A stretch of 64,000 nucleotides of DNA from Amblyomma americanum (lineage: Eukaryota > Arthropoda > Arachnida > Ixodida > Ixodidae), in contig NC_135506.1 in the NCBI RefSeq assembly GCF_052857255.1, positions 75,845,056 through 75,909,055 of the forward strand, given 5' to 3'. The notes below the pieces were generated by a model that saw nothing but the letters and a program-made list of their open reading frames with translations, searched no databases and had not been told where the DNA came from. This document shows positions 31,850 to 44,700 of this stretch, one piece after another. Position 1 is the stretch's first letter, and the number at the start of each line of letters is the position of its first letter. The position numbers and the translations under genes were made by a program.

Positions 31850-32610
31850 ATAACGTGATGTCTAATCTCTCTCCCTCCTTAGGCCCTTCTCACTTGTTTT
31901 ATTTGTTGTTTTACTGTTTAGTACTTGTAGTGTATTCTGTGACTGCTATTTTAGACATTCATTGGGAAGATGAAACTCTGCCGTTGAACCCCTTGCAATT
32001 GTGTCTTAATTATTGTTTGAGACCTTATGGATCAATAATAATATAGAAATATCCTTGTCGCTTACAAGGCTGGCATCCGTGCATGTTTTATCTACACCGA
32101 AGAGCCAATTTTCAGTTGCTATGCTAGTTAAAACTATTCCATAACTGCAGGGCCTCACATTCGTGCTTTCTTATAGTTATGCATCACACGTTCTGTTTTT
32201 TTTTTCCAAGTTTGATGTTGACACGATTGCAAAGGCTGCATCACTGTGTGTAAACACTAGCAGCAGCTGCAAGTTGAAACGTGTTTTGCGGGGTCTTGTT
32301 TGTTCTCATGTGCTTTACGGAAAGTGGTGCTAAACACAATTGTGTGCTTGCAATTTAACCTTGCACTATGGGCAGGTTGGTGCCTCTCAACTTGCAAGTA
32401 ATGAATGCATGCTTCTCTTTTTGTAACAAGTCGTGCTGTACTCTGATCAAGTCATGCAATGTCATGTGATGTTTGTAGTTTTTTTGCTCAGTTCAGCTAA
32501 AAATGCATGCCGAAAAATACAGCTACAAGTACATGAGAAAGACATGCCTAGCTTAAAACAGAACAGCTTTTATTTTAGGTCTGCATGGCCTTAAGCGAGG
32601 TTTGGTTCTT
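31850..32610. repeat. Diverged duplicated segment, copy A
   Basis: Aligns by eye with 43650-44700. Shared blocks in order include 'GAAACTCTGCC' (31972), 'GCATGTTTTATCTACACC..AGAGCC' with 'TTTTCAG' (32080-32115), and 'GCATCACTGTGTGTAAACAC' with 'AGCAGCAGCTGCAAG' (32238-32273). It lacks the SINE found in copy B. Confidence 0.65.
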
Positions 32611-32769
32611 TGATGTAGACAATATCTAGCAAGCTTTATTTAAGGTATCCTCACCATTCATTAAATCTCCTATAGACAGGCCAGCTGTTATCAATGCATT
32701 GAGGCATACCCTTTCTTTCTAAAGAAATCTATGCTTTGTTTCCACAGGTTTGGCCGCACCTAAGATTTG

Positions 32770-33276
32770 CTGCAGCTCGTCTCCTCGAACAAAATCTCAA
32801 GGAGGCAGGTTGGGTTTCTGTGCCCTGAGTGTGGCTTTGCTACAGTGTATCCCTCCAGTTTCAAGAGACACCAGAGAATCCACACTGGAGAACGTCCTTA
32901 CCAATGCAGCCATTGCAACAAGGCCTTTATAGCTACAGGAAAGCTGGCAAAGAACTTCCGAATTCATACGGGTGAGAAGCCGTACCAGTGTGATCATTGC
33001 GGCAGGAGCTTCACATGGAGGTCCACCCTGGTGGAGCACCTCCTTATCCACACACGCGAGAAGCTGTTTTGGTGTCATCTGTGTCCCAAGGCTTTTGCAC
33101 AAAAAGCGGGCCTATTTCATCATGTACGATCTCACAAGAGGGGAACTCTGTACTATTTTTTTTTACACAAGTCGATTTTCGCACAGGCTGTTTTTGAAGT
33201 TCTCCGAGGGTGCAGTTTATTCATCTTAAGGCATTTGCTGTTGAAAAATGTTGCAGGGTGTTCTGCCAGCATTTAG
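32770..33276 (+). CDS. C2H2 zinc-finger exon (partial gene or pseudogene)
   Basis: The frame from 32767 encodes four consecutive C2H2 fingers joined by TGEKP-type linkers: 'CPECGFATVYPSSFKRHQ' (about 32821), 'CSHCNKAFIATGKLAKNF' (32905), 'CDHCGRSFTWRSTLVEHL' (32989), 'CHLCPKAFAQKAGLFHHV' (33073). Linkers read HTGERPY, HTGEKPY and HTREKLF. Finger 2 has Asn where the first zinc-binding His belongs, so it probably does not fold. A TAA at 32761 lies just upstream in frame, so entry must come from a splice site inside 32764-32812 (candidate acceptors GCTGCAG 32773 or GGAGGCAG 32807). Beyond the last finger the frame continues to TAG at 33274 without domain signal. Other exons were not found. Likely a nuclear DNA-binding protein if intact. 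Confidence 0.55.
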   Translation: MQLVSSNKISRRQVGFLCPECGFATVYPSSFKRHQRIHTGERPYQCSHCNKAFIATGKLAKNFRIHTGEKPYQCDHCGRSFTWRSTLVEHLLIHTREKLFWCHLCPKAFAQKAGLFHHVRSHKRGTLYYFFLHKSIFAQAVFEVLRGCSLFILRHLLLKNVAGCSASI

Positions 33277-35550
33277 TGCTGCACTTGTCAGCAATTGTGC
33301 ATTGCAAGAACCTGCCAATTTTGTCGTGATATCTTTGTTGGAAGTATCAAGGAGGATATTTTGACATAAATCATGTTGACACTATCTGATATGTGGTGTA
33401 ATTTCTTTAGGGAAGTATGAGCTGTGGCAAAATTTAAAGGTGAATGACTATGAAAAAACCTGCTTTTCCAGACATGGAATTAGAGTAGCAGCATTAGCTC
33501 TGTTTGTTGGGTGGCAATGCTTTGTTTTTGTTTCAGTTTTACCTCTTATTTGCTTGTAAGAACAGTAATGGTTAAAAAATCAGGCAGAAGTGTGCACAGT
33601 GTGTGCGTTGAGGGCTGATGCCTTTTTTCAACGTGTTTTAGTTTTCAAAATGGGTCGAGAGAAACGTTTTCCTTCATTTTGTATTGTATACAACAATTTT
33701 TCAGGAAATGTGTCTCTGGCACTTTCTTTTTTGCTGTTGTCTTATAAATTAGAATGGGGGATCCCTGTCTTGAAATGATACATTGTATTTATTGAGGCCA
33801 TTCCATTGGAAATGCAGTGATCACTGCCTTCTCATTTTTTACTGTCTATTGCACTCTATGCATTGTATCTCAGCAGCGCATGCTTCAGTGTTTGAAATCG
33901 TGTTGACGTCCGCTGCTTGTACTTTACTGGCAGAAACGAAGGTAGCGCACTTGGTGACAGATTTTTCTTTATCCTGACTTGAAGAGTTTTTGGTTTGCCA
34001 TTTAATCTTGTATTTCTTCCTCTATGATACTTGACAGGCAGTTTTCTCTTATTTGCATAAGCGAGCCTTTGATTCTGGCAAAATCTTACAATTCCAGTGC
34101 CTAAGTTGTTGTGCAGCATTTGTTGCAGAAGTTTTGAAATAAATCTGACAGTGGCAGCTTTTAGCGATGTCCACTTCTTTTGGTTGTTGGTTTTTCTACA
34201 ATGCATGCAGTACTTTTGTGCAATCCGTGAGATTTTATAGCATTAAGTGCATTTGAAAAAACTTGTAAATATATTACAAAAGATAATGTATGGCCAGAAA
34301 CCTAACTGCAGCATCTTAGCATAAGGGTGCACTAACTATATTACGAAAGGGATGGCACAAGATGACAAGCACACTTCAACAGTTCGTGTTTTTATAAGCT
34401 GCATATCGACGCAAAATTAGAGGGCAATGAATGAAGATGTAGAAAAAACCAAGAACACAAAGGAAAAACAGCTTAGCGAGCATCTGACAGATGTCACATA
34501 TATAGTTAGCGCATCCCTATGCTAAAACTCGCGACAAATTTCAAAGCTTTAAAAACTGTACCATGGTCACCTTTCTTTCTGATGTGTAGTACACTGCTGT
34601 GGGTATTGGAGGCAAAAAAACAGGACTCGCACAGTGGAAGTAGAAGCTGAAGTGATCTGCAAGGATGGATTTGGGACGGTGACTGCTCAGTTGGGAGCAA
34701 TGCTTTTATAATGTCTATATTACATTTGTCTGCCAACCTTTTCAACAAGCACCACACAGCTGCTGGCCTTTTCATTTGATGAGTCCATTTCTTAGTGATT
34801 CAAACCGGATCTGTCTAGAACCCTTTACATCAGTGAAAATTAGAAGTGATCACATGGATGTCCAAGTACTGCTTGTTGAGCTGTGTTCCAAATGCACTGA
34901 AACTTTGCAATACTTGCCGCAAAAATGCGATGGAAACATATTCAAGGTGCTGCACTTCTGACTGAACTGTAATTTTTTTATTTCATTCCTACAAATCACT
35001 TCCTCTAGTGCAGCATGATCTTGACATTGGGCTTCTGTGATTTCTGCTGCAGTAGTATCAATTTCTTGATGAGGCAGAAGCCACTCAGTGTACCCTGCCC
35101 ATAATGACTCATTCCAGGAAATTTTACGAAAAGGCTCCAAAACTAAATGGCAGACAAAAACGATCACACTGGAAACACATTGGCTTGCCTACTACTGTGT
35201 GTGTCCATGTATGTCTTATTCCTTGACTTTAAATTATTCCTTAACTTTAAAAAATCTCAAACCAACTCACTCAACAGTACTTAAGTAACTTTGATAAGTC
35301 AGTTGCACATTTAATCAGTGGAGCACATTCTTACATGCCTTACCAGTTCTGAGATATTGTGCAATTGACAACAATTGACAAACAACTGAATACATTTACC
35401 AACTGTAATCATTAAATGGTGGAAAACTAATACGGATGACTTTTCTGTCTTCTGCTCTCACTATAAGGTAGAGAGAGCATAGGTATATGGGTTTTCGTTG
35501 TTCTTTTACATTATGCTGTGCACCTGCTGCTATAATTTCTCAGGATTCCT
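33277..35550. other. No gene seen
   Basis: AT-rich DNA with no domain in any frame. The early part may be 3' untranslated sequence of the zinc-finger exon. Confidence 0.45.
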
Positions 35551-36260
35551 TGGCTTTTGCACTCCTTTGTCCTCCCCTCCTCCTTTCTTTTCCTCTTCCT
35601 TGTATTCTTTCTGCCATGCTGCTCAATTGCTTTCCCCTGATTTTTCCAGGTCAACCCAACCAGTCGTACCATGCCTAGTGTTGCAGCTCTCCACGCGTGG
35701 GCACACAGCCTTTCAAGCCCATATTTGCTCTCTGTCCACCTTCGCCAACCCCCAGATTCTTTTCTGCTGAGCTGGCATATTTCTTTATTACAGTTCTGCA
35801 GATGAACCGCCTGATCCTCTCTTGCAGCCATCCTGCCTGGGCAAGATTTTCAAGTTCACGCTTCCCATCCTAACACCCTTCCCACATCACAGCCTTCTAC
35901 CCCACACCAGGGCTTCCTCCTTTGTGTGAACACCCTATTTAAGCCCCTCCACTGACGAATGCTTTGCCCAGACGAAGACAAGTCCTCTTGTAAAAAAGTT
36001 GGCAAGCACCCTAAGGGCTCCCTTTCTCCTAGTTCACTTTCTGTCGGTTTTAAGTGACGCGGGACTTGACTCGCGTCTGTAATGTTAAAAAATGTGCCTT
36101 CTCTTTTTTCAACTGCCTTCTCCCATTATCATCATCCGCTTTCGTGACCCGCTTTTTTTTGCCTCTTCCCCTTCCTCAGTGCAGAGTAGCGGACCAGATA
36201 TTCATTTTTCCAGCCGACCTCTCTGTCTTTCCTGTCAATAAACCCTTTTTCTCTTGTAAT
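35551..36260 (+). repeat. Possible Penelope-like retroelement terminal region
   Basis: Pyrimidine-rich, moderately GC-rich island in AT-rich surroundings. It contains 'CCCTATTTAAGCCCCTCC' (TATA-like) and then a degenerate hammerhead-like motif at 35969-35996 followed by 'GTTGGCAAGCACC'. Terminal repeats of Penelope-like elements carry hammerhead ribozymes of this layout. No GIY-YIG or reverse transcriptase sequence is present here. Confidence 0.35.
35969..35996 (+). ncRNA. Degenerate hammerhead-ribozyme-like core
   Basis: CAGACGA (consensus CUGANGA, one change) is followed by a stem GACAAG-TCCT-CTTGT and then AAAA where GAAA is required. Layout fits the conserved core and stem II, but both conserved strands carry a substitution, so self-cleavage is unlikely. 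Confidence 0.35.
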
Positions 36261-39200
36261 GCCTATCCCTGTATGTACTTCACTTTTTATGCTCTCATCA
36301 GTAAATGTGAAATGAACTGAGCAATGTGCTTTTTTAGGAACTTAGTTTCCTTGTGTATGGATCCGTTGGGTGGCATGGTCTCGCTTGGCACCATTTGTGC
36401 CGAATATTTTGTTGCATGCCTAAAGTAGTTTCCTTCCTTTTTTAGTTTCAGTGTGTTATACACTTGCATCTCCTTCAGTTATCAATCAGTTATTCTTGCC
36501 CTCACTGCAGATTAAGTGTATTTTACACCCTTAGTGACTTTTGCACATCTCTCTCACTAGGCTGTGTACAACTCGCTTCCATTTAGCCATTGTTTCTGTT
36601 GCCAGTTGGTGCTTCTGGAATGATTGTAATGGCGTATTTTAGCAGTAGTAGTAACAAACTGCTTGGGACACAAATTAAATTTGGTCACCTGTCGTGTCAA
36701 GGCCAGTTTATCCTCCATTGGAGGAGACTACAGCCAGGCATGCTGGGAGACACGTGGAAGGTTTGGGTAGTGTGCGCACTGTAGGTGAGAGAACATTTAC
36801 AGTGATTTTAAGGCAAAAGCGTTTTTTGGCTCATGAATGGCATGGACGGAAGTTGTAGACAGAAGCTGTAAATGGTAGTTGTCTGCACAAACTTTCAATT
36901 GTAAGCTGTGTGGTAAATAAAACAAAAATGTAGTTATGTAACAGTTCTTAACCAAGGTATATGTAATGAAAGAAACCAGAAACTAACAACAGAAAAACAA
37001 CAAAAAATGAAAGGACAATGAGGACAGGGAGAGGCTTTCGCATTTGCACTCTTAAGTAGACTTGGATAAAATCCTGTAACTTTTCTTCTTTGATGCCAAT
37101 GTGCGCCAGCAGCCTACGTTCCAGCGACGTGTTTCTGCAGCAATGTTGTCAACGCCAACGTGCATAGCTCTAGTGCAGTGTTTCTGCCAAATTTGTCCTC
37201 ACCAACACTTGCAGTGCACATGTCTCTGCCACTACCGCCACATAGCTCAAAGCATGATTATTAGATTGGTAGTAGTATTAGTTGATGGAGAATGTGATGT
37301 GCAATGCACATAGACGTGATAGGTTGTGGTGATAGCCTAGTGCTCTCTGCATGGCCAGTGAAGATATCTGTGCGATGCTGTGGAAATCGAATCCTGGTCA
37401 CGGCAATTTTTTTTATTAACCTAAATGGATTAAACAGATCATAGGTTGTTATTAACCACTGATTTGTAATTAATATACTAATACTAATTCTAAATTTCTT
37501 CACAATTCTCAAGGGAAAAGTGTATAGGCGCTGAACAAAATAAAGTTTTTTTTGCCTAATGTCATTCTAAATCTACACAAAAACTGCAGTAGAATGAAAA
37601 TCTTGGTTATTTTAAATTAAGTGGTTCCTTATCTTAGTTGCATATTGAACTCTTAAGGTATGGAACTCTGCTCTCTCTTTTTTTACATTAACATGATACA
37701 AAGAATTCAGTGCAAAACCTCGTGCTGTATTTCAGAGTATTTGCTTTGTTCTGGTGGCATGCTTGTGTTTGTCATGTATGCTGAGTATTCAAAGTAGCTG
37801 TTGTCAGTAATGTGTGGAAGTAAGACAAAGCATATACTTTTTGGTGCTGTAGCGGCAGGAAATGAAACTTTTTTTTCCATGGTGTGTCTCGTTGCTTGGG
37901 TCAAAATAATGTCTTAAGTGCAATGCGTGCTTCTTGTATACATTGGTGAGCGCATGAAATGGTCGTTATTTGAATGCAGCCCTTGACAGCTGGTATCCCA
38001 GTACAAGTGATAATAGTGCCAGTAGTTTAGCATTTGTACTGGCATTCAAATTCATAGGCATACACTGCCATCCTTCCCTTCATTTTTGATACTAAGTTCT
38101 GCTATTGTACAAGGATAGCTTTGGTCCTCCCATCTTGTTGTTCACATGTGCTGTTCACAGAGCGATTTTGCACTATTGTGCAAAATGTGCAAAAGGATGA
38201 AGGGAATATCTGTTTCACAATAATTCATCTTGTTTTCTTGTTTGCTTTTTAGCGGTCACACCTGACATGGCTGGATGAACTGCAAGTCCTCACTGCCCTC
38301 CTTTGTGGATCACTCTTGGCCAAACAATTGTTGCTTGCCAGATCCCTTCACTGTTGTGGAACATGTTAAGGTCATCTCAGTTTTCTCTGTCTCATTATCT
38401 ATGCCTTCAGAAGGTGTCACAGCAAGACTATAGCACTTCTGTTTCACAATATAGAAGGTTTAACATCTCATCTCCTCTTGCTGATTTCTCATGTTTCTAC
38501 TTTGTGTTCTTAGGAGCCACTAATCTTCTGCCATGCTGCCCTTTCCCTCATTATTGCATTAAAATTGCAGCTTTAAATATTCTTGCAATGCTGCTGCACA
38601 CGTCCAATTGAAAGTATACTTGCATGGGCTCAAGAAAAGCTTATGTGGTGAGTGGTGTCAGTTAAACAGATATTACCAGGGACCATAAGGAGCAACATGT
38701 CACAATCGGCCAAATGGCTTCCAGAGATGGTGTTTAGCTTGTAGATTTCATGCTCAAGGGTTGCTTGTTGAAGAGCATCTCCATAAAGTCTGTTAATCTT
38801 CAAACAAAGGAAAAATCAATTTAGCTTGTTTGAAGACAAGGAAAATATATAAACCCATTTTTAGCACCATCCTAGTGCTTTTTATGTGCAGTGTCATTTT
38901 GTTGGCGACTAAGAATACTCGAATCAGTGCTGCCATCTTGACTTTTGACTGACCGGTTTTCATGAATCAGGAATGTGGCAACATTTTTTGCATGCTGGGG
39001 TGTGCCTTGATAAGTACTGTTATTCTTGCTTTAACTGCAGTGGTATATAGACAGTGTGATTGCATTTGTTGTTGAATAAGATGAGATATTATTGCTGGGT
39101 GATAATTAGTAGTTTGTATTGTTAACAATACCAAAAATTGGGATTCATTATGCACCCAAATGCATGCAGTGCTTTGAGGTGCTAAGTTCGCTTCCCATTC

Positions 39201-42189
39201 GACAATTTCAGCACTCAGTGAATCATTTTCAGCACCTTTTGAACACTTCCGCCTAACACTAAAGCTTAGGATTGTCCAAAATTCAGCCGTAAAAAAATGC
39301 AGAGGCAACTTTACAATGTGATGAGACAAATCAGCAAGTGCAGTACTGACTGTAAAGTTGTATTTTATATTTATTGCCTACCCATTACATGTCAATTGGA
39401 TTTCGCCATTGGTTTTTCATTCTAGTGCTGCGTCATGCAGCTGAAGGCTTCTGAAAGGTGAACATGATCGGGTGGGTATTAGATGGAAATGTTCAGGAGG
39501 TGGAGATGGGTGAACGTGGTTTGGGTGTTGGGCAGAGCCCCTCTGCACAGTAAAGGTGGATGGGTGGTGATGGCGGTGCTTATGGAGAGTGGAGTTGGAT
39601 GGGCATTGCTTCTGGAGGGTGGAGTGGGAGGAGGGTTTTGAAGTGAATGGCAGTTTAGCCTGGCCTCTTGGATCTGCATCCAAAAATCTGTGTCAGTACA
39701 CCACAGTTCTTCAAAACTTGGCCGGCAATATTGACAGCCATTCTTAATTTTCGGCCTCTTCTAGCTCATGAAACCTCCATTTTTAGCTAAAATAACAGAT
39801 GCTAGAATTCGGTAATATATTGATGTAGGCCAACAATAATTTCTTGTGAATGTTTCTTTGAGGCAGAAGAGATCATACTTGTAAAATAACATGCCACTAA
39901 GTGTGAACTAACTCAAATTTTGAATGTTGAAAAAAGGAATGCAAAGTTTGCTTTCCCATGAGAGAATTGTCAAAATTGCATTCCACAGTGGTGCCATGCT
40001 CTTGTGCAAGACTTTGAACAGCCATGTAGTTCAGTAGCCACAGCTGCCTTACTGGAAGTCCCTAGAAGCTCTTTCATTCCACCTAGTGAATCTGCCTTAT
40101 GAGAGTGCCAAGAATGTCCATGTTGAATTCTTAGAACATTGAAGGTCAGCTGCTCATAACATTTTGTCTTCAATAGAAATGGTGCATTTAATTTTTTTCC
40201 GGGCACTGGGGCTGGCAAGACGACACCAAAGATTTTCAAACTACTTCACAAGAACTGTGGTCCATCTTGACTGGCCACTTGTTTGTTGTAAGACGCAGTC
40301 AGTCATAGCATGTCTGATCTACATCCCTTTGTGCCAATGTAATAAAACAGTTTTTGGACTGTGGCAGTATTTTTATGAGGCTTTTTGATTGAGTGCACCT
40401 AGACTAGCAGGTTTAGTCTTTGCGGCCATAGTATAAAGCATGGTATGGGCAATTGTTATTTTTTTTTCATTATGTTTGGCAAGTCTTGTCTTGAGCATTA
40501 CAACGCAATATTGTTTGGAATTTACTTGCATTTGTGGTCGAAGCACTGTTATTTGCTTTGTGTCCTGGATGCAGTGCAGAATGTTAGTCTCTCTTGGAAT
40601 TGGATGTGGCATACCCTTCAAGTTCCCAGATAGTTGCAACAAACCTATGCTTGCTTTAGTATTCACCAAAAGTATCATTGTTTTTTATTCACAAGAGTAA
40701 TTGCTCTCCAGACGTTTCATGATTTTTCTGTCTTTGCAACATTCAAACTGCACCTTAAAGTATCCCCGAGGTTCCCTGAGATATAGCTTCACACACTAGT
40801 CATGAAGGTGTCTGTATATGTTGAAAATAGATTGTGCAATGAAGTGACCAGTCTGCTCAAGTTAATAGATGCCATCAAAGAGATCAGGAGTTATGCAATG
40901 CATGGGAGCAGGCTGCATCATTTCATCATCTGGTAGCCACTCACTTCAGAACTGAAATCCTGCACTTCACCGGTCCATTTCTTGTTTCTACGGTCACTTG
41001 TACAACAGTGTCTACTTTATCACTGATTTTATTAATATAGTGTGAGTGGTGATGCCCATATTTGACTATGAGGCTGTTTTCCAGGCCTTCTTGTAAACCT
41101 TCTAAAAGTCCTGGTATCTTTTGTTCCCAATATTGCCTGATGAAAGGGGCACAGAGGACAACTCCATCAAATGATGCACTAATCAAAAATTTATTCTCTG
41201 CCTTTTTTGGGTGGTATGTTAACATATGTCTCATGGCAATCGACGCACTTATACGAGGCTGAGAAAATCGTATTCAACAATTTTTTCATCACTTCGTTCA
41301 AACCTGGCATTTACGCCATAAAGGGCTGGTTGCAGTTTTTTTTTAAGAGAATGGCAGTGTAGCATAGCCTCTGAGTTCTCTGCCCAAAAATTAGTGTTAA
41401 CATAAGTAGTTTACTTGCACAACCAGCCAGGAATGGTGTCTCGTGTATTTTGTTTTTTGCACTTTTCTAGATCTGAAAAGCTCAGTTTTCGAGGAGAGTG
41501 GTTTCCTATCAATACAGACAGACTTTGATCTGTCCTCATTGTCCCTTTAATTTTGCTAATCATAGTTTTTATCTCTTTGCTAGTGAATACCTGTAAATGT
41601 TATTTGAGCAAGTGTTTCTACAATGCACTTACAGATTTATTTACCTTTTTTAGGAAGTACTCATATGCTTAATGTTAATGTGTGAAATAATATTTAATGC
41701 CCTTATACAAACCCATTAGACCACAAATTTTTGACAGATGTCCGCCAAATATCCGAATGCGTATGTCCAAAACAGTCACCAATGGTGCCACCGTTGGACA
41801 TAATTTTGGCATCCGGTTTGTTTGCTCCAGCAGAAGTAATGCAGATCATGCAGGCATCTGACAGAGAAGGATCGGCATGAATTTACATCCTGGAACTATA
41901 GCATTCAGTACTTAATGTGTCTGATGAGTGCAGTGCATAGTTAGCTTAAATGTGAAGACTTGATTAGATGACTGGTAGTAATGATGAAAATATTAACAGT
42001 GATGTTAAACAAATTATCAATATTTATTACAGTGCAAGTATTCATTATTTCTTGCCGCTAACATAAATTCAAAGGCACAACACATTTTGCAGATGTATCT
42101 GAACGCCTGTGTTATGAATGATTCTGGTTTGAATTTTTCATTCTACTCATAATATTTTCACTCATGCTTGATGTGTTTTGTAATGTATG
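36261..42189. other. Gene-poor AT-rich stretch
   Basis: No supported gene. 39470-39650 is a purine/G-rich run ('GGTGGATGGGTGGTGATGG'). 39640-39720 and 41350-41425 share a small diverged repeat ('GAATGGCAGT' .. 'TAGC' .. 'GCCTCT' .. 'CCAAAAAT'). Nothing else was recognised. Confidence 0.45.
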
Positions 42190-42921
42190 CAGTTGAATCT
42201 AGATATATCGAACTCAAAGGGGACCATGAAGTAGTTCAATATATCTGTAATTCGATTGTATAATAAATGAAAAAAGACAAGCTTACGTCTAATTTTCAAG
42301 CGAGAATACTTTACACCCATGCTATGGATGCACTTCTTGCATTGAAATTCCACCACTGGCATGCTGGCAGCGCACTGCTGCCTGGGCATAGCCAGGTTTA
42401 CCCTGGTTCACATCATTTCAAACTAGCCACTCCCTATCATAAATATCTGCTCGTGTTACGAGTACACTATAAATATAATACTGTCATTAAAATTGAAATA
42501 CAGCTGATTTTTGCAACATCTTTGGCAGCGAAGCAGGCCAGGCTAGAGCCATCAGTGCTCTTGTTAGTCAAATTGGCTTCACTGAATGACAGCAACATGG
42601 CATGGAAATTAAGTACAGGGGACCAAAGGCCACCCCCAAGCACACCCCACCTTCACCTTGTTTCTCGGTTGTTGCCAGCAGGTGCCCAAGGCCACACTCA
42701 GCTGAATTTCTCCGCACACGGAAATTGGCCGAAGAGCACCATTAGAAGGGCCACTTAAAAAAACACGGTGCATCGTTTAATATATTGAATGACTGGCTAA
42801 ATTGGAGTTCACATTAGGCAACTTTCCAATATTTTGCATGGTATTTTGAAGGGGATAATCTGTATGTTCGATGTAGTCAATAATTCAATATATCTGGGTT
42901 CAATATGTGGGGGCTCGATTG
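42190..42921. mobile_element. Tigger/pogo-type MITE, 732 bp
   Basis: The left end CAGTTGAATCTAGATATATC and the right end read inward as CAATCGAGCCCCCACATATT are diverged terminal repeats. TA follows the right end and a degraded TG precedes the left. Further 'ATATATCGAA/TTCAATATAT' motifs repeat inside both ends. The interior open frame shows no transposase similarity, so the element is non-autonomous. Confidence 0.6.
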
Positions 42922-43649
42922 TATGATGCACACGGAAATCAGTAACAAGCATTCTTTGTTAGATCACGTACGTGCTATGTCTGTTCGCAATGGCAGTTAG
43001 AGCCATGTTAAACACAATTCTATTTCCTGCATGTGGTAGCCGAAATTACGTTGCTAGATTGCAATATTATGTTTTGGTAACCAAAGCTTTACGAAAAAGA
43101 AAATTCCTGAGTGTAAGAGAAGTTGCACTTTCTCTAGCCAAAAGCTGGGTCCTGTATTCTACTTTGAAGTGTAAATCAAATTAGAGAGGAACTATGTTTT
43201 GACACAATCTTGTTTTGCTCAAATGCAGGGTAATGGATGGTTTGGTGCCTGATGAAGTTATGCAGAATTGATGCAGTATGCACACTGTTCTGTTTGGCGC
43301 TGCCCGACCCTATGCCAGGCTGTCACCTCACGGATGCTCACATACTCTACCAAGGTGTCCTATGTTCTTTGCCAATAACAAAATGTGTTCAGAAATTGGA
43401 AAATATACAATCTTTTCCTGTGCTTTATTAATCAGGTCTCTGCAATTTAAATTCTTTACCACTCACCAGTGTGCTGCAGAGGGCGGGAAAAAATATGTTT
43501 AATGCAACAAGCACTGCATTCTTATAGCGTTGCTGTAACAGCAAAAATGGAATGTTTTATGATGGCCTCTTGACAGTGGTCGCTCAATTCCTACCTTTCA
43601 TGTGTGTTTTTCAATGACTATTCTTGGTTGTTTTTTGTAATATAGTTTA
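42922..43649. other. No gene seen
   Basis: AT-rich DNA between the MITE and the duplicated segment. The short frames here show no recognisable domain. Confidence 0.45.
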
Positions 43650-44700
43650 TAGCTGGTGTTATGGGGACTTATCTCTATTTTTCTCTCTCAAGGCTGTTGT
43701 CAGTTTTCGTATTGGCTATGGCACTGTTTAGCACTTTTAGTGGATTTCAGAACTTCGGGGTATGTACGGCAATGAGCAGGAAGGTGAAACTCTGCCACTG
43801 GCTTCACACTGAAATTACAGTCAAGCATTCTTTAGGAAACCTTATTTTAAAGTAATGCCCTCATTGCTGATGAGGTTGGCATATCTATGCATGTTATACA
43901 TGTCTACAACCAAGAGCCAGTTTTCAGCCACCACGGTGGCTCAGTGGTTATAGCACTTAGCTGCTGACCTGAAAGATGCGAGTTCGATCTCGGCCATGGT
44001 GGTTGAATTTTGATGGAGGGGAAATTCTAGAGACCTGTGTACTGTGCAGTAGCAGTGCAGGTTAAAGTGCCCCAGGTGGTCAACATTTCCGGAGCACTTC
44101 ACTACAGCGTCTTTCATAGCCTGAGTCACTTTGGGATGTTCAACCTCCATAAACCAAGCCATACCAGAAGCCAGTTTTTCACTTACTATATTTGTTAAAA
44201 GTGTACCACGTCCATGAAGTCTCAAATCGCACTTTGTTGAAGTTTGCAGTTTAAGTTATGCCTCACATCTTTTCTTTCTTTTCTGAAAGTCTGGTGCTGT
44301 CATGATTGGGAAAGTTGCATTACTGTGCATGTCAATGACAGCAGCAGCTCCAAGATCTAGCTCAGAAGTGCTACTAAAAAAAAAATTGTGTTAGTGTGAT
44401 CTTGCCCAGCTAAAAACCAGTGGCCATCATTTCGCCAGTTATAAATGCTTTTTCTAAATTCTTGCTCAACATCATTATCAAAGGTGTCTTTTTCAATGGT
44501 GCACTTTTTATTAACTCTCATGCAGATAAGAAATGCATGCTAACTTTGAAACAGAACATCTCTCACTAGATTCCCCCTCAGCCTAGAGACATCGGTCATA
44601 GTCAATGTATGCTTCGGCATCTGACTTAAGGCCAAGTTCGAAGGTCACTTCAATGTCCTATACACATACAGACTGAAATTTTAGTTTTGCATTGAGTAGA
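43650..44700. repeat. Diverged duplicated segment, copy B, with SINE insertion
   Basis: Counterpart of 31850-32610 in the same orientation, about 11.8 kb away. It matches on both sides of the SINE at 43927-44165, for example 'GAAACTCTGCC' (43786) and 'GACAGCAGCAGCTCCAAG' (44338). Copy A preserves the empty site. Confidence 0.65.
43927..44165 (+). repeat. Ruka-type SINE, full length with target duplication
   Basis: Head with box A ('GGTGGCTCAGTGGTTATAGC') and box B ('AGTTCGATCTC'), complete body, and tail 'AACCTCCATAAACCAAGCC'. Flanked by AGAGCCAGTTTTCA (43913-43926) and AGAAGCCAGTTTTTCA (44166-44181), a diverged 14-16-bp target duplication as expected for LINE-mediated insertion. Confidence 0.85.

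Noticed and set aside
42267..42758. 163-codon frame inside the 732-bp MITE
   Set aside because: No transposase or other domain motif; the length is within what an AT-poor interior can give by chance.
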